A stretch of 64,000 bases of DNA from Ectocarpus siliculosus (lineage: Eukaryota; Sar; Phaeophyceae; Ectocarpales; Ectocarpaceae): assembly GCA_000310025.1 (NCBI GenBank), contig FN649742.1, positions 280,241 to 344,240 on the forward strand, given 5' to 3'. Shown in pieces: positions 47,379 to 60,200 of the stretch. The first letter of the stretch is position 1; the number at the start of each line of letters is the position of its first letter. Below the pieces are notes generated by a model that was given only the letters and a program-made list of their open reading frames with translations, searched no databases and was not told where the DNA came from. The position numbers and the translations under genes were made by a program.

Positions 47379-50300
47379 ATGCGGGAAGACCAGATCGTGA
47401 ATGGCGTAAACTTTTTGGTCCATCCCAAGGCGAAGACCGCTCCACTCTCTCAAAGAATCAGCTTTCTCGAGAACAAGGTTTGAAAATCGCTCGATGCGCA
47501 GCAGCGTTCAACAACACGTGCTGAATGCCTTTCAAGTAGGGAAAGCGAGTGATGCATGCAGACGGCACTCGATCCTCAGCAGACACGAGATATTTTCCCC
47601 CATCCGTCGCGGCGTTCGTGTCCATCCTTCCAACCATAGGGATTGACCGCTGAGGAGATATCTGCGGCTCTTTCTCGAGCGGAGGGGGGCGAGGACAGCA
47701 ATGGGTGAGGTTCCCATGTGGAGCAGTACAAGTAACTGATGCACCCATCCATGTAGACACAAGGCTCCTTTTCATAGGTGTTGATATGCATACCTCTTTC
47801 CGAAACTGCTGCTGGAAACAGATATCTGTGGAGAGAGGCAAAGCCCGTATCGACGTCTACTTGCTGGCAGACAATTAGTATCAGAATAGACACGATAAGA
47901 TACGGAGTGTCTACTGCTGTTGTAGACTTTTATACCACCCATCCGTTTTGAATGTTCCAGTTCAACTTCACACCGTCATGTCGTGGACATGCGTACGATG
48001 AAGCCGTGTGCGTATTTACTTGTTCTAGTTCAAGCCCCTCAAGGCGATGTGTGTAGCTCTCTGCTAGACTCGGCAAGTTAACCAGGACGCAAGTTCTAGT
48101 TCCTGTTTCAATTGCGAAAACCTATCGCAATGCCTAATTTTCTCGTGGTCTGTCTGTCTGTCCCATCTTTTGCATGTAACGGGTTTTGAGTCGGACCCAC
48201 TCGTGTTGGGTACATCCAAAGCAAGTGGGTATTGTCTGCTGAATGGACGAAAATTCAAAACTGTTTCTGGTAAATCGATCCCCACGTAAACAGATCTGCG
48301 ACCGCGGGAGGGAACTCTGGACTGTCGTCGACATCAGCATCATCGTCAGGATCCTCCGCCTTTCCGGCAGAAGCCTCCATCCCCTTATGGAGACAAGTGG
48401 CCGTCCCGGGAGTGCTTGCCATGGGAGCTGTCGGCGCCCTGGGCACCTACTACGCAGCCTCACGATCAGAGGGTGGCGGGCCAAGCCAAAGCGGCGCTTC
48501 TAGCCAAGCGGCGGCCGCAGCGGCGGGAAGAATACCGAACTCGGCAGGCGCGACAGAAGCCACGACCTACGGAGGCGTGGGGCGCTCCGAACCGAGAGGG
48601 GCCGACGCAGCGGCGGAGAACTCTGCCTACGCCGAGCGTGCCTACGAGCAGGGTAGACTGACTCGTTCGGAGACCCTTGAGGACGGGATGGCGTTCCTCC
48701 CGTTCGACGGCAGCGAACAAGCACCACCAGGAACATCTCCGGGCGAGTCTCCGCTAGCGGGAGAGTTCCGCCGCCTCACCGAGACGATGGAGCAGCAGAC
48801 GGGTCACCTCGTGGAAGCGGTGGAGGCGATGAAGGCGCTCGCGTCTCGCGCGGAGCAGGACAGCAGCAGCCTCCTGGCGGCGCGGGTCGGCAGCCACACC
48901 TCGGAGCTCAGAGCCGAGCTCGGCACCATCAAGCAGCTGCTCTTGCTGCAGGCTGGGGTGGAGGGCGGTGGTGCAGGCACGAAGAGCATGCGCGCCATTT
49001 CTTCCGTCGGAGCGGCCGATGCAGGGGAAGCGAGTAGGAAAGCAACAACCGATCAGAGTGATATGAGTGCCGGTGTCATAGGGGCCGGGGGCGGCGGCGA
49101 GGGCGCGGGAAGTAGAAGTGCGGAGGGCTTGAAAGGGGGAGCAGACGAGCAGGCGAACGGTGCGAGTGTTTCAGGCGGGCTGCCGGTGAGGGACCCGGAG
49201 GAGGACATGGCTCAAGAAGGTGCGCGCACGTGCTTGCCTCTGCGTTCTAATTATAGCTTCGGCCTGTGAAGGCAGGAGACTTGTTGAATTGTTTAGTGCT
49301 GTGTGTTGTGCGTAGCCGCCACGCGCGCTCAATAGTGAGACGGGCCGGTGTTTTCGCGAGAGACGGTCGACAGAACCTTCCCTCGTACATCTACGGAACG
49401 AAGACTAGGTACAACGCCTGTGCCACACCTCTCCTTTCCGTCTCATGTCCGAAGTAGTCGGATTTGTGAAGGTATGTTCTGCCGGTAGCGCCGTTATTCA
49501 GATCCGTCCAGGGTAAGTGGCGCTAGAGATTACCAGTGCCCGCTTGTTTGTTTGCGTACACGAGTCGACAACACTTTTCCATACCGCCCGACCGTTTTCT
49601 CCAACAGCGGCGGACAAAGCAGCCGCGGAGGCGGCGGCCCTGGCGGCGACGGAAGGCAGGAAGGCCACTGCTCGAGCCGCCCTCGCCGCTCTTGTGGCGG
49701 ACAACTCAGCCCAGGCCGCCAAGGACGGGATGGCCATGCTTCGGATGCTGGTCGCGAACCTCGTTAACCAGCCGAACGTGCCGCGGTACCGCCGCATCGC
49801 CACTAGGTACGCCTCCTGACAACGTGCATGCAGAAAAAGTGATAAGAAACTTTTTACAACAGTCCGCACAAAGAACATGCACGGGCGTAACCGAGCCTTT
49901 TGGGTCCGCCCGCGCTTTTCCGCCTTGCCTTGTGTCTTCGGCTGGCTACGGTTTCGCTCCCACCAATGGCAAGCATTTGTCACTTTGTGGTGGAAGAGGT
50001 TTGCTGCTGAAATTCCAGGGGAAGCTACTGCCGTATCGAGACTCTCTGCTGTTCGTGCCAGAGAAACGCTGAAACTCTCGTGATGCTGACTCACCCCTCC
50101 CCCGCCCCGCCCACCGCGCCCGGTCTTATTTTGCTTGTGTTTTTCTGATTGGCAGCAACGACAACTTCAAGAAGAGGTTGTTGCCGTTGGAGGGCCACAG
50201 GGCGATGATGGAGGCCGTCGGCTTCAAGCCCAAGGGTAGCCTTTGGGAGTGGACGTGGCACGAGGACAGGTGAGCCGTTACCTTACTGCTCAAGGCGATT

Positions 50301-51955
50301 ATCAAAGCCAACGGCCGGAGCGGCGTCTGGGTGTTTGATGCGACGTGTGTGCTGAGAACGTGTTGTTTTTTCGAGAACATGCATGCGGCAGTACTATAGA
50401 GCCTTCCTTTCAAACGCGATTCCCTGCAAGACGGAAAACGGTACACTGAATACCACTGTAGCTCGGCGCTCATGTCTCTCCCTTAAAATATTCATCACCT
50501 TTTAAACTCACACCTTTTGAACATATTTTTACACGCTCGCATCTCTCTCCAAAGTGTTGCAAGTGCGTCGCTACAGTCTAGGACGTTTCTTAAAATAGCT
50601 CCACGTCCCTGCCCATTGTCGTCGGTCCCCGAACCCGATCAGCACCCCGTCCGCATCAAGCAACAACAAGGCCGTCCTGGAAGACATCGTCAAGGCGATC
50701 GATGCCGTCGCCAGGCCGAACGGCCCGCCCCTTTCCACCGCATCAGCAGCAACTGTTGTTCCTCCCGCCGCGACTGTCGCCGCCCCAGCCGCCGCTTCCG
50801 CCGCCGCCGCTCTTACACCTCCAGCGCCGCCGCCGGCGACAAACGTGACTGCCGGATGGAGCACGAGATCGTCGGGGGACCACGGGGGTGGGGGCACCGC
50901 CGTGTCGGAGGCGAACGGCGGCGCTCGTGGTAGCAGTAGACCTTCGCTGGTCTCTGACTCAGGGGCGGTGGGTGCGGCGGGCGATGGTGATGCCGTCAAG
51001 GGCAGCGACGGAAGACCCTCGAGTCGTGGTGGTGGTGGGTCGGCGCCTGCCCTGGGGACACGGAATGATGTTCTTGCGGCAGCTGCCCAAGTCAACGGGG
51101 TTGGTGGGGACGCGGGTGGGGCATCATCGCGCATCGCTCAAGGCGATGAGGCCCCGAGCGCCGCAGAGCCGGTGGCGGCGGCGGCGGCGGAATCCCGGGG
51201 AAAGGGCACGGTGGGTACGAAGGAAAACGACCTGGTAGTGGAGGCTGTTGAGGCGACCGAGCGGGGAGCACCCCCCGCATCGATAGCAGAGGTGGGGTTA
51301 AAGCGAGGGAACAGGGTGTGGGATTTCGGTGGCCGTACAGCGCAGTACTGTTTCTTATCGACGGGCGCGCCTTGCCTGTTTCTCGGACACGTGTGTGTTA
51401 CGATCAATCGTTCCACATTGTGAAACAAACACTGCTGTCGGTGACGGCTACGTCTGATCGAACCCCGTTCCATGCGTTTCAAAGCTGCCCGACCTGAACA
51501 TATCCACGCCCATTACTCTCCTTCTCATTAAGTCAGGACCACAGTCCCTTGGTAGTAGAGCGTTCGACTTCAAGTGCCAAGTGCCGCCCGTGGGCGCTGG
51601 TTGAGCGCCAGGTTCTCCTCATCCAGCCTCTTGAGTTACCGCCATCACATGTAGTATGCCGTCGTCTACATGCGAACTCGGGACTGCTGTTCCGCAACAG
51701 GTGGCCGCAGCAATCCAGCGGGGTGATGAGCCACCAGGGATACGGGTTGTTGAAGACCGTCTCTCCGACAGTGCGCCGTCTTTCGCTGTGTCGTCACGGC
51801 CCTCTCCTCCGAAGCCCTGGGAAGTACTGTCATCGCCGGAGGATGCAAATGGTGACGGGATAGAGGGTAGGGTCGGAACGGGGGGAGCCCATGGGTACCG
51901 CGGTCACGGGGAGGAGAGGTCGCGGCCGCAACACGCCGTTTCTATCGGACCGTGA
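47379..51955 (+). CDS. PEX14: Peroxin 14 with an internal PUB domain
   Basis: Docking component of the peroxisomal import machinery that receives cargo-loaded PEX5. Seven exons keep one frame of about 768 residues: 47379-47477, 47640-47704, 48294-49219, 49608-49806, 50156-50269, 50643-51291 and 51701-51955. The N-terminus is the PEX14 three-helix domain: MREDQIVNGVNFLVHPKAKT, APLSQRISFLENK, then GLTAEEISAALSRAE. A transmembrane segment follows (VPGVLAMGAVGALGTYYAAS), then a coiled coil around EFRRLTETMEQQTGHLVEAV. Exons 4-6 encode a PUB domain (LVNQPNVPRYRRIATSNDNF, KKRLLPLEGHRAMMEAVGFK, then a closing helix NKAVLEDIVKAIDAV). A long Gly/Ala/Ser-rich stretch leads to the PEX14 tail motifs GDEPPGIRVVEDRLSD and PPKPWEV. 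PUB domains are known from PNGase and UBXD1-type proteins, where they bind the C-terminus of p97/Cdc48. I know of no PUB domain in animal, fungal or plant PEX14. Confidence 0.92.
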
Positions 51956-54213
51956 GATTTATATGTGGTATCGCGTTCATGAGGCAGAAGTGCGCAACAC
52001 CGCAGCTTTGCGGGGTCCGGACATTTGGTCCGGACATTTGAAAGGTAGAGTCAGCCAGTGCAAAATATGTTAACGTCGCTGTTGTGTTGTGTTGCTCTTG
52101 TCCATGTGTTGATGTCGAGATAGATAATATTGGAACCTTGTCCCCTCGCCCCCTCTCTCACTGGTGGAATGCAATGCACTTCTATTCTAGCAGTAGCTTG
52201 CAACAGCCCTGGCGTAACTTCGGCATGTCTTACTTGTAGCTGCCCGGTGATGTTCAACGTCGGTGTCGGGGCGGCAACAAACTGCACCCGACCGGGCGTC
52301 ACAGGGTCAAGTTAAGTTCGAATCGGGCCTTACCATCTTATCATCGCCATCACAACGGTGAACGGTGCCGCGGGTTGAACGTGCTTCGTTGAATTTTTCT
52401 ACGGCTGTGCGGCGTTTGGCGAGTAAATTTACAATTCACACGCCGCTAATCAAGCGGGCGGGGAACAGCAGTATAGCATTCGTTTTCGGTTGAGCTGGGT
52501 TGACCATGCTCGGTTTATGCACCACGAACATTTTTTGGGTTGAAGTCTCTGTCTTTGGATTCAAAGGATAAAATTGAGATGACAACAGCCGCGGGCGGTC
52601 GCGCGGTAGCGTCGAATTGTCTTCATTTTAGAATGAGTCCGCTTTGATCGATGTTCTTCGTCGGAGGTGGAATTTCAACGCCATCGTGTTCTATTGTGGT
52701 TTTAAGGCAGCAATACGAACAAGTCCCGTCATACGAACGGGAAAAAACGACCTATTTTATTGTAGTGCACCGCGGTCCGCAGACAAAGTGGTCGCGGCTT
52801 TCGTTGCAAGCAGGCCTCGCTGCGCGTCCGCTACGCGGAAGAACGCGGCGGAATCCACACAAAAGGGTACACGAGAGATACATCGAATAGGGCAGCAGTG
52901 CACGGGAGGCCCGTGAAGAAGCACCGAAACGAGTAATATTGTAGCTCTACACGTTCACACGACGGGTTATCCCACGAGTGAACCGAGGTGCGTTTGCGAG
53001 TTCCTGGAACATCGGCAGTCCGGCTATGGACGCAACTTGCCCTTGTTTCGAACATCCTGCTGACAAAAAAATGATGACACCACCGGGCGTCTGATGAGAC
53101 CGATCGTTTTTTTTTCTTCCCGGTTTTAGCACCGTGTATCACATCTCACAACTCATGCGGTTCTTTCTGCTTGCACGTCCCACATCCCACGTGCGTGGTA
53201 GGATCGAGGATCGAGGTTCCACCTCTCGCTCCGTTCTCACTTTTTTTTCAACTCACACGCAAAGAAATCCTGCAGCACATGTGACCTCTCATCAACACAC
53301 GAGCTCGCACGGCCCAAGATCATGCGGTGGCAAAGCAATCCGGTGGTAAGCGATGGCGACGACCTCGCTTACTTCGCCAGGAAAAAACGAAAGGAACATC
53401 ACGACTCTGCTCTGGAAGTAAAGCAAACCTGTCCCGCAGACAAGATCAAAATCGGTCCATTTTGGCTATTTAGGTTTTTGGAGAACCTTGTTATCGATAC
53501 CATGTGAACCAAAACCAAGAGCCTCAACGAAGCACATCACACCCTCAACAAACAGCTCACCACTCGAATTGCCCACTGGCCCGCCCAACGGGAGAGCAAA
53601 ACCGACTCACCGTACACTTGCAACTCTTGTCACACATCGTTTTTTTGTTTTCATCAGGTCGTGACCAAAGCTAGACGAAAATATCACCCGTCAAAGGGAC
53701 CAAGGACGGCGACACAGTCAACACGGGCGCACTCTAAAAACAAGGAATCCCTTGTGGTGTGCGAAATTGAAACCGTCTACATGGCGCCGCGTTGCCAAAA
53801 GGGTGCTACATGTACGCCAGGTATCGCCCACGGAACCCGGTGGAGAAAGGCTTAGGCTGTACTTGTACTTCACTTGGAACGACCTCTCGCATCGAGACAT
53901 CCCTAAGTGTGAGCGTCAATAAACCCAATATCCTCACGGATTGTGACAGCAAGCAATTACCCATGTGAGCCAGAAAAGGATTGAGATGGGGAAGGGGATA
54001 TGGGGGGGGGGAGGGGGGGGTATAAGGCACGGGAAAAATATCAGACTCACGAACTCAAACACATCGGATTGCTACGGCCGCTGCACCCTTGAGCGCCTCC
54101 AAAATACTGCTGCAACTATGCTACGCTCAGGACACTGGCCCACCAATGGCATAGGTTGTGCCAAGGCAACATCTATTAGAAAACGCTTCTTCCACGGACG
54201 GCCGATCAAAAGT
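51956..54213. other. Convergent 3' region of PEX14 and Yak1, no gene recognised
   Basis: About 2.3 kb between two convergent stop codons. I found no exon with recognisable protein. It should hold the 3' UTRs of both genes. Confidence 0.5.
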
Positions 54214-57200
54214 CTAGGCATCAGGAGAAGGGTTGCCCTCGTGGATGCTCCCCATAATATCTGGGCCTCCTGCGGCACCTCTATCGTCCCAGCTCCCCGC
54301 ACCCCTACCCCCCATCGATCGTGGAGGGGTCGGCAAGTGCTGCTGCTGCTGCTGCATCGCCTGCTGTAGCAACGAGGGCCGAGACCCCCAACTCCCGACC
54401 TCCCCGCCTCTCCCCCAAGAACCGCTTTCCACTCCGAGACCCATGCCGGGGATATCGCTGCGAGGAGGTCGAGGCGGCATCGGTGATTGGTGGCCTTGGC
54501 TCTGCTGTGAGTGCTGCGGTAGGCCCACGAAGTTCGACTGAGCCACTCCGCCCCCACCGCCCGTGGAGTGACCTCTCGCAGGATATAAGGGCCGACTGGA
54601 GCTCGATCCTCCGGCAGGGGACATCTGGAGGTTTGAGAATTGTCCAACAGTCGACAGGCGCGTTCGCAAAACATTGCATTTTAAAAGGCCGAAATCAAGC
54701 TTCAAGAAAAGGAGAGAAAGCGAAACAGCGCCATTACCCACACTCCTGCATGGGAGCCACAGCTATGACGAAAATGGTCTAGACAAGAGGGAGGTAAAAG
54801 GGCGGCAAGCACGTGGTAAAGTACGACACCCCAGAAGGATGAAGGATGTTCGCAACACCTCATGCACTCAGTTCAATGAACGTAACTCCAACGGGTCAGA
54901 TGCACGCACACAGCAGCGCACATGAATTATTTGGAGCTCCTTGCGGTGGAACCGGACCCAGCAAGTAATTTCCATCTCGGCGCGACACACACACACAGCA
55001 GTGTGTGCGTTTAGTGTGTGTGTTTAAGCCCCAGTTGGACAGCAGTGTACGTATGTACACGCCTATGAACTACCAGTACATTATTCTCACCGGCGGGGGT
55101 GGTTGCGTAAACGATCCCGACGAGCCCCCCTGCTGCTGAAGAGTGTCGACAAAATAAAACTCCGACGACCCCGAGCTGCCCCTTCTCCGAAGCGCCCGTG
55201 TGCTATTAGAGCCCCCCCACGCCGAGCCTCCTCCCGTCCCCATGGCCCCTTGGTCCGGAATGCCTTCCATGGTAGGCCTCGACATCCACCGCTCCCCTGA
55301 CGGGATCCCCGCACCGCCGCCGCCACCACCACCGCCTCCGCCGCCTCCGATGGCGTACGAAGATTCAGTAAGTTGTTGGTGAGGCGCTGGGGAGGGAGGT
55401 TGCTCTGGTGGTCTCCCTGCCGCGACGGATCCGAAGGGCGTTCGACTTCTCTGCTGCTGTGGCTGCTGCTGCTGCTGTTGCCCCTGGAGCTGTTGCTGGT
55501 ACTGCATCAACTGCTGGCTGAGCAGGCTCCCGGACTGGTTTTGAAAACAGCAACAGGCATCGTAGATATGTATATTATGTTACAAGCGGTGAACCACAAT
55601 GTGAACACGAGCCCATTCGGAAAATAACTTTGGGGGGCAGGCGAACAAGACAATGGCTAGCGTGTGCAAGAGAAGGGGGGTGACATTCAGCCACCCCGCA
55701 CACCGCGCATCAGCCCACAGGCATCAAACAAGTCATCTTATGATAGGTCTCAACACCGCCGGGTCTTCACTACGTCACTTTCAGCGAAGGTGAGCGCGGG
55801 GGGCGTCAAGCATCAAACATGGCATGATCAACTAACCCATTTTGGCCTGCCCAAGAGTTAATGCACCAGCAAGACACGGTTCGGCCAATGCGGTCGGTAG
55901 CCATCGCTCTTGACTCTCGGACGCCAACAGACGAAACGAAGGAAATCATCACCTGAGGCAGCTGCTGCCGCATCGTGCCGGGCGAGTCGCGGTGGATCAA
56001 GTCCCCCTCGTCACGCGGGCTCGCGGGCCCCGCCGCGGAGACCCCGGCCGCAGGCGACACCCCCTTCGACGTGCCGTTCAAAGACCGCTTGTGGACGCCT
56101 TCGGCATCGTCTACCCCCTCTCCGCCCATCCAATCTAGCGAGCTGCTGAGAGGTGGGCCGCCACCTCCAGGGGGTAATCGTCCGTCATCGAGCTGGAACG
56201 CGAACGGCACCCCTTCGCCCGCCATGTCGGGGTCCGTAGCCGCGCCTCGCCGATTGTCTTGGCGGTGCCCGCGTTGCGCGGCGTGTCTAGCCTGTCGAGC
56301 ACTTCCAGCGAGATCTTCCGAACCGGCCCCAGATACGTGTCGGATCCAGGTGTCCCCGCCACCGCCGCCACCGCCGCCGCCGCCGCCTACGCTGCTATCA
56401 TGCAGGTGCATGTCGTTCGGGTTCGATACGTGGCCAAGCTCCTGTTGGGCGCTGCTCGGAAAATCCGGGGGTGGCCTAAATTTAGAGACAACAAGGGGCG
56501 TCACAAAAAAAACAGCAACACAGGCCAAGAGAGCGTTTGGCATCAAACATCAGAGAGAGAGAGAGAGAGAGGTTCAAGACTATGTCACACAACGACTACG
56601 CTGCTGCAACAAACTCAACAGCATGTCTCCTTCCCACAAACAAACAAAAACAACTCCCACTAACCTTCCAAACAAAGGACTCGTCGACTGAGCTCGCGGC
56701 CCGGCGCCAGACAAGGGCTGGCCGTGCCCGATCCCTCGGCCAGCTCGGACCCAAGGGACGTTAGCCTGCGGCGCGTTGCTTCGAAAGGCAGACGGCGGGC
56801 CCGGCCCCAAGAGCGTGCCGCGGGCCAGTGGCGAATAGCCCGGAGGCCCGGCCGTCAACGCCGAGACCGATGAGGACGATTGCTGCATCGGGTATTGGGA
56901 AGCTTGCGGGCCGAAGCGCCCGCCGCCTCCCGCTGAGGTATGCCCACCGACGCCCCCGCCGGAGATATAGTACTGCAGCGTCGCCCCCTGGCTCTGGTCC
57001 ATGCTCAGCGCGCGTCCTCCTCGCTCGTGTCCCCTGAGGCCCTCGCCTTGCTGGTGGTAGTTGCCGAAGCTGCTGCCGGGCTGGGCCCTGCCGCCGGGGG
57101 CGATGTCTGAGACTCGCCGCCGGTTAAGACGCAAAGAGCCGGCCCCCGCGTGGCTAGAGCTATGCGCTACGGGGGGGCTTTGCTTGTACGTTGGTTCGTA

Positions 57201-60200
57201 CCGCAACCCGGGGCGCTGAAGGGCGTACCCGAAATCGCTAGCGACGAAGTTCCCCGAAGCGCCGCCGCCCATGCTGAAACTCGCCGCGCTGTAGCTGTAG
57301 GCCTCCGCCCGTCCGCTGTCCACCTCCGCATCGTCATCGCCGGTTTGTGGGGGAGGGTAAGATGTCCCGGCTCCTCCCCGCGCGGTGTAGCCCATCGACC
57401 TAGCCAGCAGGTCGTGCCCGCTTCCACCGCCCCCACCCCCACCCCCGCCGGGCGAGACTCGGCTGAACGCGCTGTGCGGCCCCATCCCGCCGCCGCCGCC
57501 GCTTCCCGCCGGGACATCGATCGGTCGAGACATGGAGCTGAGGCCGTAGTCTTCGCCGCCGCGAGACCCTTGGGGCGTGTGCGCGATCTGCATGGCCATC
57601 AAGCCGCAGTCCCCGCTGCCCGTGCGGGCGTGGTGCAACGGGCTCGCGTGGTACGGGGCGTGGTTTCCCATTCCCATGGAAACAGGAGTCGCGGGGCCGG
57701 ACATGGACGACAGGCCTCTCGACTGCTGCGACGAGGAGGCCCCAGGTATCGCCATTGCCATCCCTCTCCTTTGTTCCCGTTGCTGCTTCTCTTGCTGCTG
57801 CTGCTGCTGCTGGCGCTGCTGCTGTTGCTGGAAGGTCGGCAGACGGCGGCCGAAGCGCGGCGCGGGTTTAACGAGAGACTTTGGGGCCATTTGGCATGTT
57901 GACCGATTAGGCAAAACGACACCAAAATTAACTACCAAAACCACACATCCAACCCCCAACAGTTGTGCCTTTCCCGCCAACTCCCTTGACGATAACCACG
58001 ACCTTAGCTCGAGCTATGCGGAATTCGTACGCTCACTTGCTGCCGTATTCGTTGCTGACGCTTGCGTTCGGCCTCCCGCTGATCCTTCTGGTACTGCAGA
58101 TGCATCGCCTGCCTATGGCGGGTATATCTATCGGTGACCAGCGGGTCGTCGGCAATGGTCAAGGCTCCCAGGTCCCGTGGGTGGGGCTGTCCGGTGATGA
58201 AGGGGTGCGACGCAGCCTGCAAGGCGTCGTGAGGTGCAGGGGCACAAGGGAGAGGCACGAAAGAGGCGGGCGGATATGTCCAGTCAATCGTCAAGCCGGG
58301 CGTCTCAGCGGCGGCACAATGAAAACGAAGGTTCCGCCGCACACAAAAGGTGGAAAACGGGATTCCTTAAACCCCGGTGCTGTTACTGTACATCGCAAAC
58401 CAAGAACCGACGCCTGTGAATACCGGCAAACCAGGTTGACACCGGATACGTTATCGCGCGGAGCGGCAAAAGAATATCATGAAAGCTATAGGCGAACACA
58501 CCGATTGTGGCCAGCGTGCACGATCCCTCTCACTCTCACCAGCAGACTATTTCGCTCCCAACGTCCGCGCCATTGCCACTGCGACAGACAGGGAGGAAGC
58601 ACACCGCAACCACTGCCTGGCTGCATGCATACCTGCTTGGGTGTCCATCGCTTCCATGGGTTGGGGTTGAGCAGCCCAATCACGAAGTGTGTGAATACTC
58701 TTCGCGCCTCCTTTTCCTGGGCGGCCTCGGGCGAATTGCCGCCGCCCGCGCTCCTGCGGTTGGCCCCCGGCAACGGGTAGGCCTGGACGATGTCCGGGAT
58801 GTTGCTGTGCTTGAAGTACTTCTTCAGTTGGGGCACCGCCGTGCCCGTGTCTCTCGCGTACTCTTGGGGCGTTTTCAAAACGTGCCTACAAGGGTAATTG
58901 ACGCCAGGCAACGGAGAGGTGCGGGGGCAGGCATGTTTCTATGAGACCTTTGAGGATTCTTGACGCTATAAAAAAAAGTCGCTCTTCGTGATGCTACATG
59001 TACACGTGACGCAAAGACAACTGTGTATCCTGCTCTTTGGATGGCCCACAGTAGAAACCATCATGCCCGAGCGTTGCCGCATGAACGGATCGAGTGCACG
59101 CTATATACACGTCGTCATGCAGCCTGTCAAGACAGGTTGAGATGCCCTTGGAAGACAGCTTGAGATGTCGTAACATATTTCTGAATACAACCGCATCGAT
59201 TTGCCCGAGGAAGGATCGTCTCGTCTCACCTATAACCTCGCCTCTGGCTTGCCACCCTCTGCCTGCCGCCTTCGCCCGCGTCTCGTTCGGGACTAACAGC
59301 CATGTCCGCACCACTTCTCCACCCTTTCGATTTCCCCTCACCCCCCCCCCTACCGCCTCCCTCGCTAGCCTGCACTTTCACCTGCCGGTAGAAAGCGTAG
59401 GCAGTCGGCGCAGAGCACACAATCAGAAAACAAACATGATCTGCTTCTAAAACAGCGGCATGCGTATATAGTATAGGACGGTGGAGCTGAGGGCTCGATT
59501 AACTTGCTTGAAAATACGCAACACATTCCACACAGCTGAAGGTGAGGAGGCAGTGGCTTCGCTTCAGGGCATTTCCCACCAATTCCAGCTTCAAAGGACA
59601 TTTATGAACACTAAGGGGCGCCACAACGCCCAGGAAGGCCAACACGCCCCTCAAACACGCGGAAGAGCTGGAGTTTTTGACACAAACCTCCATTACCTTG
59701 AACAACACTAGTAAAAAAGTGACTTTACTCCTCCCGGAACAAGCCAACAACACAACACGACATCAAACTCTTGGCTTAACATCGTACCTTGTACGGCAAC
59801 AATGGGAGAGGACAGTGGCCGTCGTCGTCCAGCCAGTAGAAAGTTTAAAACGGGCAACGCTCCAATGACTAAAACGTCGGCGAACAAAACGTATGTTACC
59901 TTCTTGAAGAACTTCATACGTTACCTTCTTGAAGAACTTCAAGGTATCCTTCCCGTTTTCCAGCATAAAGTCCGGCAGGCTCCCCGTCATCTCCACTATG
60001 CGGCATATCTGGTTGTGGTCAGACACGCCAGGAAATATCGGCAGCCCCAGGAACAATTCCACGGAAATGCAACCTAGCGACCAGATGTCGATGGCCCCGT
60101 CATACGGCAGGCCAAGTAGAACCTGGCATACCAAACCAAATCAAACCAAACCAAACGGTGCGGGGGGAGCACGCGAGAGGGGATAGATAGTTTGGAACCA

